From a virus, in the IMG/VR virus record IMGVR_UViG_3300032236_000282, positions 1 through 37,940 of that record: a stretch of DNA of 37,940 nucleotides; one strand, given 5' to 3'. The position numbers and the translations under genes were made by a program. Every line of letters starts with the position of its first letter. Position 1 is the first letter of the stretch. Of this stretch, positions 31,101-37,940 are shown one piece after another. The notes under the pieces were generated by a model. It made no database searches. It was not told the DNA's origin and saw nothing but the letters and a program-made list of their open reading frames with translations.

Positions 31101-32531
31101 ATTTACAAGGATTGCTCCGTTGCTTCCAACAACCTCAACAGAACCAATTGGCTGTACTGAGTAGTTGACGTTGGTAGGCTTGACGTTGGTAAGAACTCCA
31201 GCACCATCGACATACAAGACATCGTTGTAATGCCAAGACGAGGTGTTTACTCCGTGAAGTTGGCCGATGACAACTACTTCACCAGTACCACCAGATAAAA
31301 TATCTGCAGCAACAACACCTGCACCAGGCATCTTGGCTGGGTCAGAAACCTCGGCTTTAGCGATTGTGGCATAGCCTGTTCCTGAGTCAACACCTGTGAG
31401 GTATACAGGTGAGCCCTTAGCAATGGTTGAGCCAGTGTTGTTGATACCGTAAAACGAAAGATTACCAATATTGGTACCAACGAATGTTGTAGCAATAATC
31501 TTTCCAGAAGCATCTACGGAAGCAAGAGTTGTTCCTGCGGAGTTCTTCCATTCGGTGAGGTCTGCAGTTTGACCTGAGTGGCCCTTAATTGTTGCAGCAA
31601 CGGTAGAAGAAGTTGCAGCAGTAATGGAGGCGCTAGAACCTGTAATTCCATTGGCGCTAAGTGCTCCACCAAGAGTTACATCTCCAACGAGGTTAGAAGT
31701 TCCATCTACCTTGAAAGCGTTGTTAACTTCAAGTTGGGTCTCATCCCATTGACCGACTTTGTCAGTAATCTGGAATCCTCCAGCAGCAAAGACGATAGCC
31801 TTTCCACCAGTTCCTGCGTTAAGGTTAAGGTTTCCGCCTTCAACAATTAAGTAGCCGTCATTGGCACCTTGGAGGTTGTAGTCAGGGTAATCATAACCAC
31901 TTGATGCAATACCTAAGTCAATATAATGGGTTGTATCTGTACCGTTGTCAGCAGTAATGACCAGGTCAGCAGATGCTTCAGCACCATCACTCTGGTTTTG
32001 AAGGCCTACTTGTGTGTATGCATTGACATTGTTGGTAAAGAACGCCATTGGGTCGGTAAGTACAAGGTCAGTTGCAGCACCAAAGTAAGCAGTTCCACCA
32101 GCATGGATATTCTTTGCAACGCCAATACCGCCTTCTACAACCAAGGCTCCAGCAGTAACGCTATTAGAGTCTGTAGTTGAAGAGACTACGGTATCTGTAT
32201 CAAAAGTTTTGTTAGATAGAGTTTGTGTAGCACCATTAAAGGTAACATAATTTCCATCTACGGCTAACTTGCCGTCGTTGGCGACATAAAGGCCACCAGA
32301 AGTCTCAAGTTTATTAGCAACGGCGTTAAACGCACGATTGTTTGTAAAGTAAAGGTTAGTAGAGCCCTCAGTCAACGAGTCTGTAGAGGGGACTGAGTCA
32401 ACCCACGAAGATCCATTGTAAAGACGTATCTTGTGAGAAGTCGTATTGTAATACGTGTCGCCAGCAGAATGGCCCGTAGGATCGCTTGATAAGGACGCTA
32501 GTCCTATCGGAACGAGAAACTTACGGGCCAT
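28179..32531 (-). CDS. Large tail fibre protein (1450 aa)
   Basis: Starts MARKFLVPIGLASLSSDPTG with GDTYYNTTSHKIRLYNGSSW, the attachment module shared with the 812-aa fibre. AGGAG lies nine bases upstream of the ATG. Residues about 350-480 (FYGINNTGSTIAKGSPVYLT, VVVIGQLHGVNTSSWHYNDV) form a stalk domain known from phage fibres. Residues about 580-730 hold the LVKNQATASQNGIYVVT block. Residues about 840-1380 contain three related Ser/Thr-rich repeats. It ends SGKYLTTDGTNVSWAA...VMMLAGM. No chaperone-type autocleavage motif is visible. Low-complexity, extended and likely trimeric. Confidence 0.88.
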   Translation of the reverse strand: MARKFLVPIGLASLSSDPTGHSAGDTYYNTTSHKIRLYNGSSWVDSVPSTDSLTEGSTNLYFTNNRAFNAVANKLETSGGLYVANDGKLAVDGNYVTFNGATQTLSNKTFDTDTVVSSTTDSNSVTAGALVVEGGIGVAKNIHAGGTAYFGAATDLVLTDPMAFFTNNVNAYTQVGLQNQSDGAEASADLVITADNGTDTTHYIDLGIASSGYDYPDYNLQGANDGYLIVEGGNLNLNAGTGGKAIVFAAGGFQITDKVGQWDETQLEVNNAFKVDGTSNLVGDVTLGGALSANGITGSSASITAATSSTVAATIKGHSGQTADLTEWKNSAGTTLASVDASGKIIATTFVGTNIGNLSFYGINNTGSTIAKGSPVYLTGVDSGTGYATIAKAEVSDPAKMPGAGVVAADILSGGTGEVVVIGQLHGVNTSSWHYNDVLYVDGAGVLTNVKPTNVNYSVQPIGSVEVVGSNGAILVNSTGTTVDVPNTISIPGNITTTAGYFTGSGSGITALNASNLSSGTVPSARLSLTSSDIPSLTHSKISDFQTTVLGYTLDQFTAPVADVDWNNYRITNLATPVGSKDAANKAYVDALSSGLSIKQAVNLATAAILPNTPTYANGTADQSQGLGVGATLTAGSNAPLVVDGVTVTSGQRILVKNQATASQNGIYVVTTVGHNGNQAWVLTRTSDADNSIAGELRPNAYVSVLSGSTNIGTSWVITGTGTATTPAGAIKIGTDSVTFNQFNGAASYVAGAGLTLTGLTFDINAADSSRIVVNADNIDLATVTRTDTSTSAQPSRVVAVTTDAYGRVTGVTTSTQTLASTSTLGVASFDSGSFSVSSGAVSIKSGGVSNSQLANSSVTIGSSSVSLGGTTTSLAGLSSVTATTFSGNLTGNVSGNASTVTNGVYTTDTGTVTNTMLAGSITDSKLNQITTAGKVANSATTATQANTANAIVARDASGNFTANIITAALAGNADTATNATNATNASKVAITDDTTTTSATYLTLSGVNTGNAVIKTSSSKLTYVPSTGVLSATGFSGSGAALTSIPNSALNNSKVTVGTTDISLGASATTLAGLTSVTSTTFVGGLTGNASTATTLATPRAINGVNFDGSAAITVTAAAGTLTGTTLNSSVVTSSLTSVGTLANLTTTGDVNVGGALVVTGNLTVNGTTETINSTTVTVSDKNIELGSVTSPTDTTANGGGITLKGATDKTINWVSSTTSWTSSENFDLASGKTYKLAGTTVLSATQVLGKTIGGTTAGDIADISTAQTLTNKTISGSSNTLSNIGNSSLTNSKVTVGSTDIALGAAATTIAGLSSVTSTTFVGALTGNASTATKLASSVNINGTAFDGSASITVTAAASSLTGTALNTSIVTSSLTAVGTIATGVWNGTAIGLSYGGTGATTQAGAANAILPTQTSNSGKYLTTDGTNVSWAAVATDPLPQVMMLAGM
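28385..29990 (-). repeat. Three diverged repeats in the 1450-aa fibre
   Basis: The blocks near 28385-28690, 29100-29400 and 29815-29990 encode related series: NSKVTVG.TDI.LGA.AT.(L/I)AGL.SVTSTTFVG.LTGNASTAT, with the first two continuing into NG..FDGSA.ITVTAAA..LTGT.LN. The third is shorter and more diverged. At DNA level they share only short runs, so the duplication is old. Confidence 0.65.
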
Positions 32532-32578
32532 CTACTTTTACTCCTATTTTAGGTTATTATGCCAATTAGGGCAGTAAT

Positions 32579-35017
32579 TTATCCTACAACGACTACTCGG
32601 TAGGCGCCTGAAGAAGGTGCTACGCCAAATCCGATTGTTACCTTGTTTACAGTGGTACGGGTAACATCTACGACAACTTCGTCATAGGTTGCTGCATCGT
32701 ACACAGTAACTTCAACGTCACGAGTATTGAAGTTGTGGGTTACATCGTAGGTAGTTGCAGATCCATCTCCGATAGTTGCTGAGTATTTCTTGGTAAGTGA
32801 GTTGTAATCGACTACCTGAATAGCACCAGTGTCACCGTTGAACTCAAGACCAGTTCCATTGTTGATGACAATACCGCTTGATTGAAGTTCCAAACCTGAA
32901 GCAGTGTTGACAACAGCCGAGATGGTGTTGCCAGAGATGTCGATTCCGTTACCTGCAGTGTATTCACCAGCAGCAGAGAACTGTGTCCATGTATAGGTTG
33001 CTGGTGCAAGAACATCGGAAAGAATCCAGCCTTGTGCGGCGTGAGTTCCTGCCTCTACAAATACGAAGTCACCCTTTGCAGGAGTTCCTTCGTCTGAAGC
33101 ACGAGTTAAGGTTCCAGGACCAGCAGCCCAAACATAGATGCCGTTTGCGGCAGCACTTGTAGCGTTCTTTACAAGTACTCTGGCTCCATTAGACAATGAC
33201 GAGAACGATAGAGAGCCATCGATACTGTCTGAACTCTTTACATCTGTTGGGTCAGAAACGTTGCCTGAGGTAGTTGCAGCAGCAACAGAGTTCTTAACAT
33301 TAAGACCCTGAGCAACACCGTCTACATATGTCTTGGTAGCGATAGTTGAGGTATCAACTGCAAGGTATCCGCTGCCATCTGTTGTAAGGCCAGAACCGTA
33401 CTGAACAGCGAGGTTATTAGAGCCATCGACGTGGAGTGTTGCATCAAGGTTTAGGTTGAGTGTGGCTGATGTAACCGAGAACTCAGAACCAACACCCTGG
33501 ATGTACTGACCACTAGAGGTAATGTAATTTTGACCAGTTACAAACCCTTGTGTAGCAATTTCATTTCCAGAAGTTGCAGAGCCGATGTAAGAATTGCCAT
33601 CAGCATTAAGGACAATATTTCCATTTGTAGAATGAAGATTTATGTCATTTGTAGAGATAAGTTCTAACTCATAGCCAGAAGCCACTGCCATATGACCAGT
33701 AGCATTATCTACACTAATGGTATTTAGAGTGCTTCCTGCGCCGCCTGCTGACTGGAAGTAAACATCGCCCTGGAAGGTTTTGTTGGAAAGATTTTCCGTG
33801 CCAGTTTCAGTTACGTAACCTGAAAGTGATGGAATGTCTGAGGTCTTTGCATATCCAAGAGTAGACACTGCTGAATCGAGGCCGTCTTGAGTCTGGTATG
33901 TAGACGATGCATCAGTCTGAGTAAGGTAAGTATTACCAGCATTTGTCTGTGTGAGATAGGTGCTAGACGCATCGGTCTGAGTGAGGTAAGTGTTTCCAGC
34001 GTTTGTTTGTGTAAGGTATGTGCTTGATGCATCAGAGGTTGTGAGATATGAACCAAGATCAATGCTAAGATTTCCCGAAGTTACAGATAGCGGAGAACTT
34101 ACAGAAGAGATGTAGTTTTCGGCAGAAATATCAGAGAGGGTTGCAATACGGTTGCTTCCATCCATAAGTTGGGTGCCGATATAGGCATAACCACTTGTTG
34201 GAAGAAGAACGATATCGTTAGCAGATCCAAGGGTAAGGTCATTGCTGTCAGAACCGATGTAGTTCTTCTTGCCTCCGCCAGAACGGGTAGTTCCGTTTTG
34301 ACCGAATGAGATGTAGCCTTCGGTTGAATCTTCAACACCCTTAACGTTAATTGTGTTGGAAAGGTTTACATCGCCCATCCAAGCATCATCGTTAAACTTG
34401 AGGTTCTCACCAGAACTACCGTTGTGTGTAAGGATGAGGCTGGTAAGGCTTGCATCGTCACCTGTCTGAATGTAGCCAGACAATGATGGGATATCAGAGG
34501 TCTTTGCAAAACCATCAGTGACAAGGGTTGACTCAAGGTTTGTGTAATCGACACTAAATACACCAGTGCCAGAGTCATAAGAAAGACCTTGGTTTTCAGA
34601 GACGCTTACCGCATTACGAGCACGGGAGTCTGTGTAGTAAAGGTTGGTTGAACCTTCTGAAAGACCGTCTGTGTTTGTGATGGTGACGCCGCTGATGGCG
34701 CTTGAAAGGTCAGACTGGCTTACACCGTCTTGTACCCAAGCGGTTCCATTGTCAAAAAATAGAACGTTAAGGGTAGTGTCAAAGTACAGACGACCAGTGT
34801 GTCCTGCTGAAGGACGGTCACCTGTTACACCTGAGAGTACATTTCCACCAACAGTTTCCCATGAAGTACCGTTGTAGGTACGAAGTTCATTGGCTGTGGT
34901 GTTGTAGTAGGTGTGGCCCTTACCATATGCGGAAGGGTTTGAAGAAAGGTTTTGAATCTTGAAGTTTGTAAGTTCAAGACCTGTTAAGTCAATTGGGGTT
35001 AAATACTTACGTGCCAC
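32579..35017 (-). CDS. Large tail fibre protein (812 aa)
   Basis: Starts MARKYLTPIDLTGLELTNFK then GHTYYNTTANELRTYNGTSW, the module also used by the 1450-aa fibre. Middle parts include SEGSTNLYYTDSRARNAVSV, two copies of AKTSDIPSLSGY and a tandem 20-residue repeat. Residues about 565-690 carry ARVLVKNATSAAANGIYVW, and the C-terminus (DVTHNFNTRDVEVTVYDAAT, ending GAYRVVVVG) is a small domain typical of fibre ends, also resembling the product at 35030. A trimeric fibre is expected. Confidence 0.88.
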   Translation of the reverse strand: MARKYLTPIDLTGLELTNFKIQNLSSNPSAYGKGHTYYNTTANELRTYNGTSWETVGGNVLSGVTGDRPSAGHTGRLYFDTTLNVLFFDNGTAWVQDGVSQSDLSSAISGVTITNTDGLSEGSTNLYYTDSRARNAVSVSENQGLSYDSGTGVFSVDYTNLESTLVTDGFAKTSDIPSLSGYIQTGDDASLTSLILTHNGSSGENLKFNDDAWMGDVNLSNTINVKGVEDSTEGYISFGQNGTTRSGGGKKNYIGSDSNDLTLGSANDIVLLPTSGYAYIGTQLMDGSNRIATLSDISAENYISSVSSPLSVTSGNLSIDLGSYLTTSDASSTYLTQTNAGNTYLTQTDASSTYLTQTNAGNTYLTQTDASSTYQTQDGLDSAVSTLGYAKTSDIPSLSGYVTETGTENLSNKTFQGDVYFQSAGGAGSTLNTISVDNATGHMAVASGYELELISTNDINLHSTNGNIVLNADGNSYIGSATSGNEIATQGFVTGQNYITSSGQYIQGVGSEFSVTSATLNLNLDATLHVDGSNNLAVQYGSGLTTDGSGYLAVDTSTIATKTYVDGVAQGLNVKNSVAAATTSGNVSDPTDVKSSDSIDGSLSFSSLSNGARVLVKNATSAAANGIYVWAAGPGTLTRASDEGTPAKGDFVFVEAGTHAAQGWILSDVLAPATYTWTQFSAAGEYTAGNGIDISGNTISAVVNTASGLELQSSGIVINNGTGLEFNGDTGAIQVVDYNSLTKKYSATIGDGSATTYDVTHNFNTRDVEVTVYDAATYDEVVVDVTRTTVNKVTIGFGVAPSSGAYRVVVVG
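33890..34040 (-). repeat. Tandem 20-residue repeat in the 812-aa fibre
   Basis: The peptide unit ASSTYLTQTNAGNTYLTQTD is repeated about twice, with a decayed third half (ASSTYQTQDG). DNA copies are clear with a 60-base period. Such heptad-like or triple-helix stalk repeats vary in copy number between related fibres. Confidence 0.75.
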
Positions 35018-35029
35018 TCGGTTATCTCC

Positions 35030-35371
35030 TTAAGATAAGTAGGCTTTTCCTGAAAAGGCTGCTGAAAAGGTAGCGATTATGGTGTTCCGAGTGGTATAGG
35101 CGATTTCGCCTTCGACGATTGTACCGCCTGAGTCCTGAATTGTGACGTTAGGATAGAAATTAAGATTGTGATGAATAGTCCAGGTGCTTGATGCACTGCC
35201 CTGATTGTGAACGTAAGAGACGGCTTGAGAACCGCCTCCGTTTCCTCCAGGAGCGTATCCTGGAATGTAGATGATGTCTTCAACAACATCACCTGGTGCT
35301 GGTTGAAAGATCTGGATAACATTTCCAGAGTTTCCCCCAGTTGATTGTCCTGGACGAACGTACTGCGTCAT
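35030..35371 (-). CDS. Small fibre-domain protein (HNLNxYP domain)
   Basis: 113 residues; the ATG overlaps the upstream stop (ATGA). The N-terminus is Gly/Pro/Gln-rich (VRPGQSTGGNSGNVIQIFQP). The last 60 residues are the common phage fibre/tail domain: SSTWTIHHNLNFYPNVTIQD, SGGTIVEGEIAYTTRNTIIA and FSAAFSGKAYLS. Probably an anchoring or adaptor piece for the two large fibres downstream. Confidence 0.78.
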   Translation of the reverse strand: MTQYVRPGQSTGGNSGNVIQIFQPAPGDVVEDIIYIPGYAPGGNGGGSQAVSYVHNQGSASSTWTIHHNLNFYPNVTIQDSGGTIVEGEIAYTTRNTIIATFSAAFSGKAYLS

Positions 35372-36429
35372 TGGGTTACCTCGGAAGTCACGAAGACCTT
35401 TCCTGTTACATAGGTGTGCGTAATGCCATCTCCGTCTGTGAGTTGTACATCGTAGTAACAGATTCCAGGAAGTAATCGAGTTTGATCGGTGGTGAGCGTC
35501 AAGCGCAGAGTCCGAAGACCTGCTCCATCGGCATCTCCCAAGTCGGGAAGACTTGTGGAGAAACTTGTGAGTAGAACCATGCTGTCAGGGTTCATACGGA
35601 TTTCAGCCTTTGCAGTATAGGCGTCTAGTTCAAAGCCAAATTGAATATCGAAGGAGTAGTTGTCTCCAGCATAAACATAGAGGTCTTGGATGATTGCCGT
35701 TGTAGGCTTGACTTCCGCACCGTAGGTAGGAATAGGAAGATAGACACGATCAGGCATTGAGATGTCGTCAACTTCTTGAGGCATGTAAATCGGAATATAA
35801 CGGTTGGTCGTCTTAGAGATGCGACGAAGACTAAACACATCGATCTTGTACAAGCCGATACCCAACTGAGAGCAGAGTTCCTTGTACTGGTTCTTACGGA
35901 CATCGATCATCTGCATTAACTGACGGTAACGCTCTGATCGAGGGATCATCACGCCATCTGGCGCTGTAATATCAATGTCAAACGATGCATCTGTGGCAAG
36001 AGTGTACATCGCCAAGGTCGAAGCATAAACAACGATGGGGTATTCCTCTAGTACAGGCAGATTCTGTATAGAAACATTACGACCATACGCATCTGTGTGG
36101 TTGGTCGTGTGTTGAATAAAAGCAGTGCTGACAAACTGCTGAATTTCGGCTGTAGTGAAGTAGCGGAAGTAGTTACCTGCCGCAATAATGATGTCGCCTG
36201 CTTGTGGGGTTGTGTCAAGAACGATAAATCCTGTGGCTTCTTCGACTTCTACTGCACTAGAGATGTCAGTGCTATTTTTTGTAACAATAAGGTTCAAGCC
36301 ATCAAGTGGAGAATAAGGCAAGAGAAAACGGTTTGTGGTTCCATCGGCAACAATTTGATGTACAAACGACTTTCCGATGTCGCCAATCTCAGACCGTAAT
36401 CGGTCTCCAAGATTTACAATTGTGGCCAC
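35368..36429 (-). CDS. Fibre-anchor-like structural protein with BppU-like C-terminus
   Basis: 353 residues from the GTG at 36429 (MATIVNLGDRLRSEIGDIGK), chosen over a longer frame because GGAGG lies five bases upstream. Residues about 20-110 (NRFLLPYSPLDGLNLIVTKN, DIIIAAGNYFRYFTTAEIQQ) look like a neck or fibre-base domain. The helix RYRQLMQMIDVRKNQYKELC follows. Residues about 250-350 match the BppU-N-like domain: VYAGDNYSFDIQFGFELDAY, KAEIRMNPDS and GICYYDVQLTDGDGITHTYV. It opens the fibre operon after a terminator. Exact location in the virion is not known. Confidence 0.7.
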   Translation of the reverse strand: MATIVNLGDRLRSEIGDIGKSFVHQIVADGTTNRFLLPYSPLDGLNLIVTKNSTDISSAVEVEEATGFIVLDTTPQAGDIIIAAGNYFRYFTTAEIQQFVSTAFIQHTTNHTDAYGRNVSIQNLPVLEEYPIVVYASTLAMYTLATDASFDIDITAPDGVMIPRSERYRQLMQMIDVRKNQYKELCSQLGIGLYKIDVFSLRRISKTTNRYIPIYMPQEVDDISMPDRVYLPIPTYGAEVKPTTAIIQDLYVYAGDNYSFDIQFGFELDAYTAKAEIRMNPDSMVLLTSFSTSLPDLGDADGAGLRTLRLTLTTDQTRLLPGICYYDVQLTDGDGITHTYVTGKVFVTSEVTQ

Positions 36430-36473
36430 GAAACCTCCGAAATAAGTTAACGCAATTATGACGGAATAATTGC

Positions 36474-36531
36474 TAATAAAAAGGTCCAACCCCCAACTGG
36501 GAGGAGGGCGGGAACCAGTTGAGGGTCGGAC
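36474..36531 (-). terminator. Strong rho-independent terminator between head and fibre genes
   Basis: Arms 36484-36500 and 36515-36531 form a 17-bp RNA stem (two G-U wobbles) with a 14-base loop, followed in minus-strand direction by CTTTTTATTAG. It lies after the stop of the small head gene (36551). Confidence 0.9.
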
Positions 36532-36550
36532 TACTTGCGACGGCCTAGGT

Positions 36551-36922
36551 TTAGTTAGGGCGCCAAATATATCCGAGTTGCTCTAGATAACTAGCGAGAC
36601 CTGATGGGACACGGTACTTAACACCAGCCTTGAAGGTGTAGTGGTTACCCACTCCGTAGGTCATCTCTTCAATATCGGTAACGGTACGGATGATGACTGT
36701 GTCATTAGCGGTGGTTACACCGACTTCTTCGATCTCGTCAAGAACTAGAGGGGCATCTGGCTTCTTAGGATCGAAAACGTCCTTTTCCAGACTCTCTGCC
36801 TCAATATTTGCAGCGATGGAGATTTCATCCTGTCGCTTGCGAAGTGCTTCCTGGTTCTTCTTTGCTGCTTGTTCCGCTGCACGACCTGTTGCGTCAAGCG
36901 GTGATGTTGGTGTGTTTGCCAC
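36551..36922 (-). CDS. Small head-region protein, unknown
   Basis: 123 residues from a GTG with TAGGAG ten bases upstream. It starts MANTPTSPLDATGRAAEQAA. Residues about 18-50 are a charged helix (AKKNQEALRKRQDEISIAAN). Then come VLDEIEEVGVTTANDTVIIR and HYTFKAGVKYRVPSGLASYL, ending GYIWRPN. The position directly after the capsid gene and the ordered C-terminal domain suggest a head-completion or decoration protein. No family recognised. Confidence 0.72.
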   Translation of the reverse strand: MANTPTSPLDATGRAAEQAAKKNQEALRKRQDEISIAANIEAESLEKDVFDPKKPDAPLVLDEIEEVGVTTANDTVIIRTVTDIEEMTYGVGNHYTFKAGVKYRVPSGLASYLEQLGYIWRPN

Positions 36923-36961
36923 GGTGTTTATTCTCCTAAGTTAGTTTTTTGTTAGTGATGG

Positions 36962-36992
36962 CTGTGGCCCCAGGAAGGAGGAGGGGCCACAG
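36962..36992 (-). other. Perfect hairpin after the capsid gene
   Basis: Arms CTGTGGCCCC and GGGGCCACAG (10 bp, perfect) enclose an 11-base loop that reads TCCTCCTTCCT on the minus strand. No T-run follows, so readthrough to the next gene is expected. It may stabilise the abundant capsid message or act as a partial attenuator. Confidence 0.7.
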
Positions 36993-37007
36993 ACATCGGA
37001 TAAGCAA

Positions 37008-37940
37008 TTAAGCGGTGTAAACCTTTACAATTGCCTGATCGGTGATGACACCGAGACCCCAGATTGCGTACCATGCAAGAGCGTGCTCACGACCGAAGTC
37101 GAGAACGCCACCGTCACGGAGTTCAACTGGAAGAGAGATAGCATGTCCGAAAGCGTTGTCACCAATCATGATTGATTCGTAAACATCAGTTGCGGTTGTG
37201 CCTGAAGGAGCAGATGTGCCACCTTCTGGGTTTCCACCCTGACCAGGACCAGTGTTAGCCTTTACAGGAACATCAGTCTGGTAGGAAGGAGCACCGATTG
37301 AAGAAGAGTAGTCAACTGATGTACCAGATGCGATCTTCTTAACCTGTGTTGTTTCGATGAAGACGACGTCATAGAGACGGCCGATCTCACCGAGCATGAA
37401 GTTACCTGGAGCAGCGTACTTTGTAACTTCAATGAACTCTGGGTTCGAGCGAAGGTCACGAGACTGCTTTGGGTGAACGAACTGGACGTAGGTCTCGCCC
37501 AAACGAGGAATGTTCTTACCAGCAAGGGTAAGAGCAGCATCCTTGATTGCACCAGTGGTCAACTTGTGAGCAGCGGTGAGAGAAGCGATTGATGTTGCGG
37601 CTGTACCTTCATCATAGTTGGTGAAAGCGCCACCTGAGATGCCTGAACGGTCGTAACCGAAGACAGCAGATGTAGCAGCAGAGAGTGTGTTACGAGCCTG
37701 GACGTAGAGGTACTGTGCCATGTGGCGACCAAGAAGACGTGAAGCAGATGCCATAACATCATCGAATGATGCGTTAAGGAGGAGTTCAGAAACTGCTACT
37801 GCGTAGCCGTGTTCTGCAACTGTGATTGCAATCTGCTCTGCTGTGAGAGCGTTTGTTGTCATACGGACACCTTCTGTAAGAGGTGTAGCATCGACAGCAA
37901 AGTTCTTGTAACGGAGGAAGTTCACACGAAGACCTGGTGC
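37008..37940 (-). CDS. Major capsid protein, N4-gp56 family (5' end cut by window edge)
   Basis: The frame is open to the right edge (APGLRVNFLRYKNFAVDATP), so the GTG at 37925 is not the true start. Typical N4-gp56 motifs are present: ATPLTEGVRMTTNALTAEQI, HGYAVAVSELLLNASFDDVM, RNTLSAATSAVFGY, YVQFVHPKQSRDLRSNPEFI, GEIGRLYDVVFIETTQV and DNAFGHAISLP. The visible part is 310 codons, near the complete family length of about 320-400. It forms the HK97-fold shell. Followed by a stable hairpin. Confidence 0.93.
   Translation of the reverse strand, partial: APGLRVNFLRYKNFAVDATPLTEGVRMTTNALTAEQIAITVAEHGYAVAVSELLLNASFDDVMASASRLLGRHMAQYLYVQARNTLSAATSAVFGYDRSGISGGAFTNYDEGTAATSIASLTAAHKLTTGAIKDAALTLAGKNIPRLGETYVQFVHPKQSRDLRSNPEFIEVTKYAAPGNFMLGEIGRLYDVVFIETTQVKKIASGTSVDYSSSIGAPSYQTDVPVKANTGPGQGGNPEGGTSAPSGTTATDVYESIMIGDNAFGHAISLPVELRDGGVLDFGREHALAWYAIWGLGVITDQAIVKVYTA

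Noticed and set aside
36430-36483. CATAAT-like element as a promoter before the anchor gene
   Set aside because: No acceptable -35 partner could be seen at normal spacing; position alone is not enough.
36430-36489. Longer start (TTG) for the gene at 35368
   Set aside because: The extra residues would be encoded within the terminator trailer, and GGAGG lies right before the GTG at 36429.
1-37940. tRNA genes, insertion sequences and integrase attachment sites
   Set aside because: I saw no cloverleaf-like segment, transposase or integrase in reading both strands, though a covariance-model tRNA search was not possible.

Overview
The window is a block of a tailed-phage genome, almost certainly a myovirus (contractile tail). 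All confident genes lie on the minus strand, so the map reads from right to left. Genes are tightly packed, with many TAATG, ATGA, TAGTG and GTGA stop/start overlaps and clear AAAGGA- or AGGAG-type ribosome binding sites. I count about ten GTG starts. The tape measure carries two predicted cell-wall hydrolase domains. Base composition is moderate. Together these fit a phage of a thick-walled host, possibly an actinobacterium of fresh or marine water, but that is inference; no host marker is present.

Right to left: (1) 37.9-36.5 kb: 3' part of an N4-gp56-family major capsid protein and a small head-region protein, each followed by a strong RNA hairpin; the second is a rho-independent terminator. 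(2) 36.4-20.8 kb: a large receptor-binding/fibre locus. It holds an anchor-like protein, two long paralogous fibres (812 and 1450 aa), five glycine-rich adhesin-like proteins, several small beta-rich fibre-domain proteins and three short accessory proteins. (3) 20.7-19.2 kb: a conserved uncharacterised protein and a GT-A glycosyltransferase. (4) 19.2-16.5 kb: a putative neck protein, an HNH endonuclease reading in frame into a very acidic protein, and a run of seven tiny lysine-rich proteins (one a 28-aa Cys-rich peptide), ended by a terminator. (5) 16.4-12.0 kb: neck and terminator proteins, sheath, tube, tail assembly chaperone with a probable +1 frameshift extension. (6) 12.0-1.2 kb: tape measure, tube-initiator/hub adaptor, LysM protein, gpD-like hub, gp25-like wedge, gpJ-like wedge, gpV/gp5-like spike, a small fibre-like protein and a gpI-like protein with carbohydrate-binding-like domains. 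(7) 1.2 kb to the left edge: a small membrane protein, an unknown protein, and the 5' part of a winged-helix DNA-binding gene holding iteron-like repeats, probably the start of the replication region.

The most notable items are the five-copy glycine-rich adhesin array with its accessory proteins, the +1 frameshift signal at the tail chaperone stop codon, the iteron-like repeats inside a putative replication-initiator gene, the HNH/acidic in-frame fusion, and the cluster of charged micro-proteins. Terminase, portal, most lysis genes and tRNAs are not seen here. Domain names come from recall of family motifs, not from database searches.
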